A stretch of DNA of 64,000 nucleotides from Stercorarius parasiticus (taxonomy: Eukaryota > Chordata > Aves > Charadriiformes > Stercorariidae), in NCBI GenBank assembly GCA_013396915.1, contig VWZL01000728.1, forward strand, positions 124,001 to 188,000. Direction: 5' to 3'. The notes beneath the pieces are model-generated. The model was not told the origin of the DNA. It worked only from the letters and a program-made list of their open reading frames with translations, and ran no database searches. Shown here piece by piece: positions 52,401 through 63,447 of the stretch. Every line of letters begins with the position of its first letter. Positions within the stretch are counted from its first letter, which is position 1. The translations under genes were made by a program, and so were the position numbers.

Positions 52401-54116
52401 TCCCTGGAGCACAGAAGAATGACAAGTGTTGGCCTCAGCACATTTCACACCTCCGTCTCCTTTCTTCAGACCACACTGAAGGAAGGATTAATTTATGGCA
52501 ATTATGGACAATAGATTGCAATCCATTCATCATGTTCATTCCTTCTTCTCATGAAAGAAACCACCAAACCAGTGTCCTCAACCCAACAGACAACAACCTC
52601 AACTCTAAGGCAGAGTAAAATATGCCAGTATTCTTCACAAAGCAGTTAAATAGCTGTTTACTACCAGACTCTCAGCACAGCATTATAACAAGAGCAGTGA
52701 GTGATGCTGAGCCTGAATTGGTTGGAGAGCCACTTTGTCATCCCGCAGAACTGCAGAGACCCACTAAATACAGACACAAAGGGGACAGAGTGGAGGTGTG
52801 TGAGGAATTCATAATAACGGATCATTTCACCCTGGTGCCTCACCTTCCTGAGGATAGCCTGCTTGATATAGGAACGAGAAGTTTTTTTACTTCTCTTTGT
52901 AAATTTTGGCTTTATCAGGTGGGGTGTGACAGCTGAAAACGTGTGTGTGCATCTGATGTGTGTGCCTGAGTAAGTATTTGCTTGTGTGTGCGTGTTTTCT
53001 TGTGTCTTCTGGCTCTGGTTTAGGATGGGTCTGTTCAGTGCATGTGAAGAGGGGCAAGAGAAAGAGGATGTACGTGGCAGCGGTTCAAGTTAACTTTCAT
53101 TGCTTTGCAGAGGAAGGCACTACCTGTACCTTGTTCTGTGTGTGCCAGATAGAGACAGTTGGTGAGGATGTATCGGCTGTGTGCATCAGCTCTGTGTAAC
53201 GGCACTGCTACAGCTGCACGTCTGTCTGCAGTATGTTTTATTAGTGTCTGCATGAATAACTGAGACTGCTGGACCTACGTGTATCCCTTTTTGGATGTTA
53301 GATGTCTTTCTGTTTGTGTGTGTGTACATGTGATGGGAACTGTCTCTATTTGATGCAATTTAATTTGGATTTCTGGGAAAGCCACGCTTTTGGCTGGTTT
53401 GTGTGGCCTTATTTAACAAGGGGCTATGAAAGGGTGGTGCACAGAACTCTGAAGAGAAGCACAGAGGGACTTTTTGTTTGATTAGGGTTTTTATTTTTTT
53501 TTTTCTTGAATCTGCGCACTCTCTGGCATGGAAGACTTGTGGGAGAAAGAGCAGGGCACCAGAGGAAAGAGGGTAGAATGTGTTCAGAAGAATAGGAAGA
53601 GGATAAAGGAAGAAACTGTAAATGTCAGAGGTGTGAAAAGAGCCTGCCATGATAAGGCATGGGTGCTGAGGCAGTGTCTGTGAAGGGCACTGGACTTCTG
53701 CTCAGGAAGGGACAGGACAATTGTTGCTTCAGTAAAATGGACAACCCAATTGCTTATTATTCACTATGCATTGGGAGCTACCCAAACTAGCACTGAGCGA
53801 AATAGAAAGTCAGCATGACAAGCTAGCCCATGGGTAGCTCCAGGATCATCCAGAAAATGCTAGTTTTGGTACCTAAGTGACCTCATTTGCAACTAACTTA
53901 CGTAATTGTCTGCAATGTGAGAGACTGTGTTTCAGGCAGTCCTCTAATAGGCCAGAGAGGAGAGGCCTCTAAGGAGAGCTATGGGGTAAGTTGAGCACCA
54001 CCAGTGGTCTGAACCTAGATTTCTTCCCAGCTGGACTAGAAAGGGAGAAAAGCCTGGAGATGTGTGGACAGATGAGGTCTGTGAGCAGCTCTAATCGTCT
54101 CTCCCTTTTCCTGCAG
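49467..54116 (+). other. SORCS1: 4.65 kb intron between exons n and o
   Basis: Contains an A14 run near 50.6 kb and a short TG microsatellite at about 52365-52381. No additional exon fits the frame: exon n ends in G and exon o supplies CT, giving the expected Ala. Confidence 0.8.
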
Positions 54117-54222
54117 CTCCCCTGGTGGACCTCACTCCCAGTCACAGCGGTTCAGCTATGCTGATGCTCCTCTCTGTCGTTTTTGTGGGACTAGCCGTGT
54201 TTATAATCTACAAGTTCAAAAG
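54117..54222 (+). CDS. SORCS1: SORCS1 exon o: transmembrane helix
   Basis: The exon is 106 nt, phase 1 in and phase 2 out, residues 569-604. A stalk APLVDLTPSHSG is followed by the single transmembrane helix (about 581-600, AMLMLLSVVFVGLAVFII) and the basic stop-transfer YKFKR. All tail variants must be spliced from this donor (gtatga). The next intron is only 174 nt. If it were retained, the tail would be RYDPP and then a stop at 54236-54238. Confidence 0.97.
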
Positions 54223-54396
54223 GTATGACCCTCCCTGAGCCACTTCCTTCTCCGCATTGCAGCCTTTCACTGAGGTGTTTGGAGTTTGTTTTGCTGGGTT
54301 TTCTTTTTTGCAGTGATTTGTTTCTTGGTTTGTAAAAGCTGATGCTACATCATCTGCCAGAGTACCCCACAATGATGGTTTCTGTTAATGTTTTAG
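54223..54396 (+). other. SORCS1: 174-nt intron between exons o and p
   Basis: The shortest intron of the set, with a gtatga donor and a tgttttag acceptor. Retention would end the receptor five residues into the tail (stop at 54236-54238). Confidence 0.85.
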
Positions 54397-54557
54397 GAAG
54401 ATTCCTGGCCTTAATATATATGCACAGATGCAGAATGAAAAAGATCAAGAGATGGTCAGTCCAGTCAGTCAGAGCGAAAGCATACCTAATGTCCCTCAAA
54501 GTGATCTGATGAGCCCTGAGCAACTAGTAGATGAGAAGTTGGAAGTCCAGCCCATAG
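54397..54557 (+). CDS. SORCS1: SORCS1 exon p: cytoplasmic tail with YAQM motif
   Basis: The exon is 161 nt, phase 2 in and phase 1 out. It encodes KIPGLNIYAQMQNEKDQEM and then a serine-rich, acidic tail to residue 657. Tyr-Ala-Gln-Met at 612-615 is a Y-x-x-hydrophobic signal of the kind bound by AP-2 mu for endocytosis (family knowledge). The sequence favours SORCS1 over SORCS3. Continuing past the donor gives only Gly-Lys and a stop at 54563-54565, so failure to splice here still yields a clean C-terminus. Confidence 0.95.
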
Positions 54558-57342
54558 GTAAATAACTTGCAGCACCCCGCAGCTGGTCAGACTCTGACTT
54601 GTAATTGGCTAACCCTTTTCTCAGCCTCCTCCCTTCCCATATTCCTGCACACTCCTCCTCCCATGCTCTTCTGCTGCAGCATTAGTTTTGCTACAGGAAA
54701 TCTTGCTAACTCTCCCCTCTCCCTCACTGTCATGTGATGAAAGGGAGGGGAACAACTTTAGGCTTTTTCTCTCTCCTAGTTGCTCTGTGTAGATCCCCTC
54801 CCCTTCTCAAAAATCCTGCTGGCACTTAACTTGCGCTATAAGGCAATTTATTTTGCTGGGGCTGATGTAGTTGCGGGGCTAAACCCCACACCGGAGGCAC
54901 ATCCAGGACAACTTCAGACACCCTCACCTGGAACATGGAGGTGAGCAGGTGATTCGGTAAGTCAGATCTAAAGGCTAAATATTTGTTGATATTTTGACTG
55001 CTGTGACCTTTGTGCTGTGCCAGACTTTGTTGCCAGCAGCAATGCTAACCTGGCTGATTCCCAGGGAAATTGAGCAAAACCTGGGATCTCTGCATTGGAC
55101 AGTTGGGTTTGCTCTGAGGCTGATTTCTCCCACGGGACTCTGTGGTTGAAAATTTGCAAGGCAGGCTTCCATAGGACCTAAAGTGAATAGACTTGGAGTG
55201 GGCATACTGGGATCAGTCCCACATTTGCTCATGTCTACATGTCTTCTGTTACCCTGACTCTAGTGAAAGTGTTGGGACGGAGCAGGGAGGTTTCAGCCTG
55301 GGGACATTTTCTGCTAAAACCAACATTGCTCGAGCATTGCTTGGGCATTGCTCAGCTTCACTTGTGAGGTGACAGTTCTGCAGGCCCAGACCAGAGGTAC
55401 AGAACAGGACTCCTGCAAATAAGGACATGGACCTATTTTAGACGAATTATAGCTGTTCTCACTCAGACAGGAGTGAGGCATGGTCATAACTGAGATCCCT
55501 TATTTGGACAATTGCATCCACTTAACCAAACTTTAGATCCTACCTGAGAATGTCCCTGAACTGTACAGGAGTGTTTGCTAAAGCAGGCTTGGTCTCATAG
55601 CTACTGCAGAGTGGGAGCAAGGGGAAGGGTAATTGAAGGAGGGAATGTGATGTGTTAAGATTATGGCCTGTGAAAACAATCTGGGAGGAAAAAAGAAGAA
55701 AGTCTCTTGACACTGATGTCTAAGCTGGAAGTCCCACTGCAATCAATAGTGATCTGTCCTCACCTGTTCACCAAGGGAGATCTGATAGCTATTAAAAGCT
55801 TTTAAGCAGCTATTCATCAGCAGATCTGGACATGCCTGCTTAGCAGAACACAGGATGAAGTGAGGGGACCAACCTTCCCATGTGGTGTTCCCCATACAGA
55901 GCAACCCCAGGCCACAGTCCAGAACCCAAGGAAAGGAAATGCAACCAAGGTAGTCTGGACAGAGGACTTCCAAAAGGCTTGTGGATCACCAAGAGGTTTC
56001 AAGCCAAGACCCGGAGCGGTGGGTCCTAAACTTTAAGAATTCTTTTTTTCATTTGTTTTTCTTTCTTTTTCCCCCAGAAACCTCCAAGACAAAATTGATG
56101 TAAGATGCTAAGGGAGAAACACCCAATTTCAGGCCAGGAGCTCTCCTCCTAGAGCTAGACGTGCTTTGGGCTTCCCTTTTCTTAAAGTATGTAATGTCTG
56201 TGGTTCACACTGTTCCAGAGGTAGGGAAACACATATTTTCACAGGTCACTCAGACTGAAGCGGTACGAGTCAGTCACCTGTTGGCTCTATTCAGTGCAGT
56301 TTCAAAACTGCTCTTCGTGGTGTGGGAAAATAATCCCTTGATGCCTCTGGGATGAGAGCAGTAAAAAGCCAGTTTGGGGGATAGGTTTTCATTTGGTGCA
56401 ACTACAGCATTTCTGGCTTTCTACAATAGCCAGCATTTTGTGTGTTTCTCAGCTGTGCTACTGGACGCTGTATTGAACCAGAAATTGGCCTTTTATAACT
56501 CCTTGGTTTGCACCTGTAACCGCACTAGTGAGCACAAAAGGTAAATGTGTGGGGTACATAGACTCAATTCTCTATCAAAAGGAATCAGTCCAACAAACTT
56601 CCTAAGAGTGTTTTTCCATCCTGTCAGTAAGATGAATGAGGAAACTGAATCAGAGCTCATTGACAAAATGAAAAGGTCTGGACCTATGTGTGAACAGAAT
56701 AGAAAGTGCAAAGGCTCTTCACTCTCCTATACAACCACCTCATCTGTTTCTGGAAATCAGCAATTTCTTTTTTAATGAGTTTTCTTTCTTTTGGGAAAAC
56801 AAAGCAAGACTGTAATTGGGTGTTTCTCTTTTGTATGCTTGTTCAGAAGCCAGGTTTTTTCAACCCCTTTGACTAACATTTAGGGATCCTTCCTTGGAGG
56901 AATCTGAATGAATGTCCCTGCAACGTTTAATTTTCTCTCCAAACTCTGGCAGCAAAAAACTACAGTTACTGTTTTCTGGATGTGAGTGGTTTAGGCTCTT
57001 CTTTTGCAAATGCAAAGTTTAAGGCTATTTATGAAATCTCCAACACCTTATCATTGCAAATGAGTTACACATTTCCTCTGAGGACCTCAACCCCTCCTTC
57101 CCTCCACCCCTCTGCTCTGGCCTCTCCCTCTTCTGTTCAACATCGGTGAATCATCTTCATTAGCAAAAGAACAGGACATCACCTTCAGTGTTTTGAATGA
57201 CAAGAAAACATTTCTGGGAAGAATGTGTCAGTCTGGAACAGTTGAATCCCAAAGGCCAGCAAGGTGATATCTTCAAACATCTTCCTGGGCTAAACACTTG
57301 TTATTTACTGACTCTTCTTATTTTGTTCTTTCTTTGCCACAG
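54558..57342 (+). other. SORCS1: Alternative-tail region / last intron
   Basis: This is a 2.8 kb intron if exon p is joined to the final exon. It contains the short read-through extension (stop at 54563-54565) and a candidate alternative terminal exon at 56078. From the literature as I remember it, mammalian SorCS1 has alternative splice forms with different cytoplasmic domains that change trafficking. The arrangement here fits that. Confidence 0.6.
56078..56103 (+). CDS. SORCS1: Candidate alternative terminal exon of SORCS1
   Basis: A very strong acceptor (about 36 nt of nearly pure pyrimidines, then cccccag) ends at 56077. Joined to exon p in its phase, the 26 nt here encode ETSKTKLM and a stop (TAA at 56101-56103). 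Joined directly to exon o in phase 2, they would instead encode RNLQDKIDVRC and a stop at 56108-56110. Both frames close quickly. I see no transcript evidence, and a strong pyrimidine tract can also occur by chance, so this is a candidate only. Confidence 0.35.
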
Positions 57343-57407
57343 GAAGTATTTCCACAGCTGCTGAGCCCCAGAGCACAAAAGAAATCCCTTCCTATGTAAA
57401 TGGTTGA
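57343..57407 (+). CDS. SORCS1: SORCS1 last coding exon: C-terminus
   Basis: The coding part is 65 nt, entered in phase 1 from exon p. It encodes GSISTAAEPQSTKEIPSYVN and a final Gly, with TGA at 57405-57407. The STKEIP-x-Y ending is the conserved long-tail C-terminus of SorCS1/SorCS3. The acceptor is ctttgccacag. The frame closes exactly, with 2037 nt over all 17 exons. Confidence 0.93.
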
Positions 57408-59440
57408 ATTGAGGACACCGATAAATATCTCTATCTAAAAAAAAGAGGAGAACTCACTGCATTTGGACTTTTTAATTCTTCAGATGACAAAGGGTTTTTA
57501 GCTTTAAGCCTGTGCATGTGGACATTATACTGAGACCATAGTGGAACTGCGTTGTACAGGTGTTCAATTTTAGTGGGGGGTGGGGGGAGCGGAACTGGTA
57601 CCACTATTCACTCCTGCGGCCCTTCCCCTCACCCCTCCACTCTCTCTTTTTTCTGATCTGTCTCTAATTTGTAGAAAATTCATAATGATATAGGCCAAGA
57701 ATATGCATGGGGGTCTCTTCTTTAGGGAGAGGGGTGGGCTGGGATGTGGAGGGAGACGNAGATTTAACTGCTCTTTTAGCACTTTGGGCTGCGGGAGGGC
57801 TAGCCGCCCCAGCAGACTTTCATAGGACACACGAAAAAATCACACTGGAGTTTAAAGGCACTGAAAATATTCTTGGTCAGTCTGGTTCATGTCTTTGTTT
57901 GGACTCTGCCCTTTGTTCCTCTAGCTGCAGCTGCTGCCTGCGCCCCACGGCTGCGAGGGGGCCGAGTGCGAGCGTGGGCTATCCCAACCGCAAGGCCAGG
58001 CTCTTTCTTAAACAGCTTTTTTTGCCTACTCACACCAAGGCATCCCACTGATAGCACTGATAACATTTTGCCTCCTAACCTCGAGTGGAATAGAACTAGC
58101 ACGCATTACAGGCAGGGAGGTCTGTCCATACTGCACTTGTAGGAGGTTATTGCCAGCGTGAATTTACATTGTACTTTGTACCAGCCTTACACCTTCAATT
58201 TCAGCTAAGAGGAAGCCCTAGTAACACCCTCGGCTGCATTTAATGCTGATGCTTGGATTTGTCTGGGGAAGTCCCAGACTTTCGGGAGTCATCCCAAGAC
58301 CTGTCAATTTTTTGAAAGACACTTTGTCCATAGAATAGGGAGCAGGGAAAGGCCTGTGCCATTTCCTATGGCCTTCTTGGCATCCCCCCTTGGTTGCAGA
58401 TCTGCAAACTCCTGCCACTCTGGGCAGAGGAGGGAGAATAAAGGAGGATTTGGCCTGAGATTGTTGCCATGCATTTTGAGCCCCAGCACCACAGGACCAC
58501 TCTTGTACAAGATCTGATTTCTTATCAATAACATAAGCTTGTTTCTTACGCTGCGGCTTTAAGTGAGGCTGCAGGACATGTTCACTTAGACTGTGCAAGG
58601 GAACAGCCCAAAAGCAGGCTCAGCATACCTCGAACAAGTCCTCCCAAGACACTGGATATCTGGCTGAAGCCTAACCTGTGATCGTCACAGCTGTTGATTT
58701 CCAACCCAACTCAGGTAAACTTAGCACCAGGATTTTGATTCGAAGTGCAAAGAGAGAAAGAGAATAACCAATAGTTAACTGCATTAGGTGAATCACATAG
58801 AGGCTGGTTCATAATCCGCGTAGCACACTTAGGAGGCACCTTGCTTGCTGACATGAGTGGGTTTTGTTCGATAGACGTTGCGCGTGGCAACCTGAGTGAC
58901 AAGCAGGAGAAAGCAGCGCTGTTGGCATTGCCCAGAGTCCCCGGGGCGGGGGGTTGGTGGTGGTGGGTTTGAGTCGCTCTGTCACAAATTGGGCAAATGA
59001 GCCCAAATCAACCTACTTCCTGGCAAATTAAAAAAGCAATACCAAGTGCAAGAACGTTAGACTCATAGCAGTTAAAGGATAATCACAGTACAGAGTCCTC
59101 TGCCTCTTTCTGCAGTTTCTCTGAAGACAGGTAGAAACACAGCAGTTTGTATGGCTTTGCTATTGTCTTTGCAACTACAGCTTTAAGAAAGATGGGAAGG
59201 TTTTGGCAGCAACTGTATAATACTCCCCACTGAAGTCCAACATTAGCCAACTTATTTTTATAGTAAGCCAATCAAAAAGTTTTCTTATAGTGTTGGAACT
59301 ATTTCTAATTTTAAAATTACTTTTTTTGATGTACTTTTTCATCTTCTGTTTCCTTTTCGTTAAATACAATGTAGCGTAATGTATAATTGCTATTGTTTAT
59401 TGCTTTTACAGTCATATTTATTAAACAGATTATGTCTCTA
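57408..59440 (+). other. SORCS1: SORCS1 3' UTR (extent inferred)
   Basis: Non-coding sequence follows the stop. An AATAAA occurs at 58437-58442, but without an obvious GU-rich element after it. ATTAAA at 59420-59425 is followed about 25 nt later by GU-rich sequence (cctgtggttttgttgc), the better 3' end. Another AATAAA lies at 60831-60836, so a longer form is possible. The segment has G-rich patches (57574-57588; 58941-58967) and one ambiguous base at 57759. The open frames here are chance. Confidence 0.6.
59420..59425 (+). terminator. Candidate polyadenylation signal ATTAAA
   Basis: This is the second most common poly(A) hexamer. A GU-rich downstream element lies at about 59448-59463, placing cleavage near 59440. 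It is a prediction from sequence only. Confidence 0.5.
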
Positions 59441-62400
59441 AATGAAGGCCTGTGGTTTTGTTGCTCATTTTAGCTCTCACTCCCTGACGGATGACTAACA
59501 ACACTGAAATAGTAGTCTCATAATAATAGTATAGTAGTTAAATAAATAAAATTATACAAAATAATAAATAAAATTATACAAAATAATAGTAATAGTAGTT
59601 AATAACTTCAAAAAGAAAGGGGTGTTCAGTAGAAGTGGGAGAGGGTGGTGATAGCATGCTTCTGAAAACATAGTTCCTGGAAGCAAGGTGCCAATATGAA
59701 GGTAACTTTCTCAGTCCTCAAAATGCTTTATGAAGTGAAGCTTGGTACTGTTATCTTCCTTTTAAGGATAGGGAAGCTGAGGGATGCAGAAATGCAATGT
59801 TCTTTTTCTGGTTTCCAACCAGGCAATGGTAGAGCTCCGAGCAGCTCCCTGGAACTCCAGCTCCATTCCCTGTCCATGGTTATCCTTCCCTATACATGCT
59901 GTCTGTTAAAGGTTCTTTTAAAATACCTTTTTTGACTACCCTTTTGCCAACACTGGTAAAGGAAAGTTTAAAATATTCACATTACTGATGAATCAGGTTT
60001 TACATGTGAAGAAAATGAAGCATAGGAAGTTTCTGTCAGCTCGCCAGATGATAGTGGATGCGTGTTGCTGAGAAAAAGAAAGAAAACAGAGCTTCTCTGC
60101 TTTTCGAGTCAGGATGCAACCGCCAAATTGTTCTACCTCTTATAACTGGCTCCTGGTTCAGTTCTTTAGCCTTTTCTGTGCCCCTGACATAAGAATGTAT
60201 ATATGGACATAAATAGTCGAAGATCTGAGGTTCAGGCATCGTCAATAACCGAGGCCATGGTATGGTGTGCCAAGTCTAGGAATGATGGGTTTGCTTGTTG
60301 GAGAGCGTGTAGTTTTCACATCCTGGTCAAATCCCGGTATAATTACAATTACTAGCCTAAAATGTTAAAGCGGACACCGCAGCCTTTCTTCGCCTTTCAT
60401 TCAGGCTGGATGAACGGCTGGCGCAGCCATGGCCATGGTGCAGGTGACTCTGAGATGTGTGTGTAGATGTAATCTGCTTTTATAGTTTAAGTGCCCACCT
60501 GAATTAGCAGACATCTGTTCTGGCCATAAGCAGTAAGTCTGGTTTTGGCAAGCATCTCTCAAGCATTTTCAGATCATTCTCTTCAGCTTGTTGTATGTCC
60601 TGAGGCAGAGACTGATTGTTATTTGTAGTTGTTGTTTCCTGGTTTGTATAACAACACAGCGATTCACTGCTAATGGCTGAACACTGAGGCAATAAACAAA
60701 GAATATACCAAATACTTATAAAATCCAATATGAATTTTCTCTGAGGATATTATCATGCCTTGAGAGAATAAAACAAGTTCATTATTTTCTGTCAGAAAGC
60801 GCAGGCAGTTTAAATATGGTTAAAAACTCAAATAAAGTATTTTCTTAATTTGATGTTGATTCTCTACCGTCATCTTAGCTGCCATAAAGCAGACGTACGG
60901 ATGGGACAGATACATTGGCTTCAGAAAGATTTATGCTGCTCCACCTAGCAGGACATTTGGGCTAAGATGCTGGAGTGCCTTTCCTGGAAATCAGTAGGTG
61001 TTAGTGTTTAAATATTTTCGAGGCTCTGGGCCTCAAACAGTTGCTTACTCTTAATATGTGGCTGCGTTTAACTCCTTAAACTTTTGCTGGAAAGCAAGAC
61101 TCTTAAAGCACTTGCCGAAATGCTAATGCAAATGAAGCAGGAATTTTCAGTGACCCTAAATGAACCCTGTCCTGGTCCTGTCAACTTCTGCTGAGAATTT
61201 CTGACAATTGCATTTAGTCTGGTACCTAGAGCTGATAACAAGGGATTAGTATTTTATCTGTGTGCTGTCATCTCTCATCGAATGCATGGGAAGTTTCCTT
61301 GCCACATTAGGTGGCATTCCTTGTTTTAAACAGGATTTAAAACATTTTAAACCCCTGATTGTAGAGCTACCATGTTCATGACATTAAAAAAGAAAACTTT
61401 ATTTTCCTTCAGTTAATGAGATGCTGTCCTTGCATTTCTCCATGAAACAGAATAATAAAGCCTGTGAATAAATAATACTTGAGCTAGAACAGATCCTTTT
61501 AGATCAGAGTGTTGGTATGATCCTGGCCATAATACCCAGAAGAAAAGGCTGAAATCAAATTGTTTTCTGATTGATAAGATCAAAGTGCTATCATGTACCA
61601 AGTCATCATCAGCCTAAGAGATGTGTTTCGTCTGCACTTTTAACTTTAGCTATTTCTATTCCCTTATTTCCTGCCATGGAATATGGCTATGGATTTCTGT
61701 TCCCTGTGCTGAAAGCGGGACCTAGAGGAAATGTGTGGTGTTGTGTATTTCTCAACGGGAATTTCAACATGTCTTCCTTGTTTGCATCGCGATACAGCCA
61801 CCCCAGTCCTAGATGCTGTATGCAGTAGAGGTGACATTGTAACTGGATAAAATGAACAAAACAAGGGAACAAGTTTTCTCACCTCTGTATTGCAGATTGA
61901 GTCTCACATTGTAATCTTGGGTCATTTTGACAAGTGGACCTTAACCCAGCCTTCTCTGCATGAAAAAACCCTCAGCACTGTGTGTGAGGGCTCTGAATGA
62001 GATGGACAGACCAACATCTAAACAGTCCAACTCTATATAGATTAATGACTTGAGCCCTAGGAGGTACAGAGACCCATAGGAGACCAACCAGCCTTCCAGG
62101 GCAGTAGCTCCATGCTGTTTTATCTGTGCAAAATCTTGCTTCCTGCTGGGCTAATTTAGAGACATCTGAAGTTTGTTCTAATTTATGTTGTTTTCTCTAG
62201 GAATTTTATGAGCCTTTGTTAGCAGAGAGAGTAGCATGACTGAAATACATCCAGTCAAATACCTAACCTTGACTCCAAGTTCTTAGAGAGTAGGGCCATA
62301 CTTGGGTTTGTATAATGGCCACCCACCAAGCTGTAGTAGCCCAGCCATGTGTAAGCAGAACAGGAGCCAGACAACTGTTGGATTTCCTCCATTTGTCTGA

Positions 62401-63099
62401 GGCTGTAGCACGTCCAGGCATTGTGGACACAAGTATCACTAACAGGAGCCAGGATATTGCTTATGTTGTGCTTCATATTCACATTAATTTTATAGAAGGA
62501 TCCAACCGGAATCATTAGTCTGACGTGTGGGGTGCAGTATCCACCAAGCTGCAGAGAAAATAAGCTACAGTCCCAGAGTTTTGTAGTTTTTACAGTCTTT
62601 TATGGAGAAGCCCTGAGAGACGATGGTGCAAGAGGAGGAATGTAGTAAAGCTGTTGAGAGGAGAGTCACTATTCCCTGCCTTCAGTGCGACATAGATGAA
62701 AGAAAAAACCCTTCCTTTTTGTAACAAAATCCTCCTCCAGCCTTCCCTAGACAAAGTTGGATATGGTGGTGTTTCTCGGACTACAGCTACCTTGGCAAAT
62801 AATTGCTCCCCAGTCAGAAAGCGAAAGTGTGTGCCACTGGTCCCATGGACCATGTCATTCCTCATCGTGCCCCCCAGGGGCAGCTGGAGGGTAGAGCTCT
62901 GAAACGCTAATTGGACTGACAGCTGCCTCTGCTCTTGCTGCTTGCTGCAAAAAGATGAATAATGCATGCAGCAGATTTAAATATAGTGTTACAAAGTGCT
63001 TTAAGGGAGAAACCCTTCGATTATTAACCCCACCTGCATGGCGGGAACATCCTTCTTCTGTCACTGCAGAGAAAGCCTGAACTGAGGGGCTGAACCCTT
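59441..63099. other. Intergenic sequence downstream of SORCS1
   Basis: No gene, RNA or clear transposon is recognised. It contains a perfect 22-bp tandem duplication at 59541-59584 and an AATAAA at 60831-60836 that could serve a longer SORCS1 3' UTR. Confidence 0.6.
59541..59584. repeat. AT-rich 22-bp tandem duplication
   Basis: Two identical copies of a 22-bp unit beginning aataaataaaattatacaaa, at 59541-59562 and 59563-59584. They add several AATAAA hexamers about 100 bp beyond the predicted mRNA end. Confidence 0.95.
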
Positions 63100-63143
63100 A
63101 TCTCCACACCAGAAGGGTCTGGGATGTCACGTGTCTCCATCTC
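63100..63143. repeat. 44-bp direct repeat flanking CR1, copy 1
   Basis: Matches 63404-63447 at 37 of 44 positions. The 20-bp core (caccagaagggtctgggatg) is identical in both. See copy 2. Confidence 0.9.
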
Positions 63144-63149
63144 ATGGGT

Positions 63150-63405
63150 ACATACCCATGGGTACAAGTTACTCCTGGGAAGATCCTGGGGAGATCGGAC
63201 ACAAGGAAATTTTTTCACAATGAGAACAATCAGCCATTGGAATAATCTCCCCAGGGAAGGGGTGGATTCCCCATCACTGGAAGCTTTTAAGATTCAGATG
63301 GACAGGGTGCTGGGCCATCTTGTCTAGGTTGTGCTTTTGCCGAGAAGGGTTGGACCAGAAGACCCTTGAGATCCCTTCCAACCTTGTATTCTATGATTCT
63401 ATGAT
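63150..63405 (+). mobile_element. 5'-truncated CR1 LINE with intact 3' tail
   Basis: It covers the end of CR1 ORF2 and the 3' UTR. The frame reads NFFTMRTISHWNNLPREGV then SPSLEAFK, the typical CR1 ORF2 C-terminus, with a stop at 63325-63327. It is followed by ggttggaccagaagaccctt, then gatcccttccaacctt, and the octamer tail attctatgattctatgat at 63388-63405. Only about 250 bp are present, so it is a dead insertion. The 5' limit is approximate. It is bracketed by a 44-bp imperfect direct repeat. Confidence 0.9.
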
Positions 63406-63447
63406 CTCTGCACCAGAAGGGTCTGGGATGCAGTATGTCTCCATCTC
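63404..63447. repeat. 44-bp direct repeat flanking CR1, copy 2
   Basis: Starts at the very end of the CR1 octamer tail and repeats 63100-63143. It could be a long target-site duplication or an older tandem repeat into which CR1 inserted. Confidence 0.9.

Larger units (their letters stand above)
615..59440 (+). other. SORCS1: SORCS1 gene, 3' half (17 coding exons plus 3' UTR)
   Basis: This is a type I membrane sorting receptor of the VPS10/sortilin family. From family knowledge, it traffics cargo and receptors between Golgi, endosomes and the plasma membrane, mainly in neurons. Seventeen exons joined by GT-AG splice sites give one continuous frame of 678 residues plus a stop, numbered here from the first residue of the first exon. 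The order is VPS10 propeller end (about 1-140), 10CC (about 155-280), PKD (about 300-370), membrane-proximal region (370-575), transmembrane helix (581-600) and tail (601-678). Several sequons (NST, NCT, NVT, NLS, NAT, NNT) fit a glycosylated ectodomain. The signal peptide, propeptide and most of the propeller lie upstream of the window. SORCS3 is the closest alternative. The tail, with YAQMQNEK and an ending STKEIPSYVNG, fits SORCS1 better from memory. Confidence 0.93.

Noticed and set aside
57707..58142. Overlapping frames of 114 and 89 codons with GC-rich segments
   Set aside because: They lie in the SORCS1 3' UTR, contain the ambiguous base at 57759 (one frame) and resemble no alternative tail.
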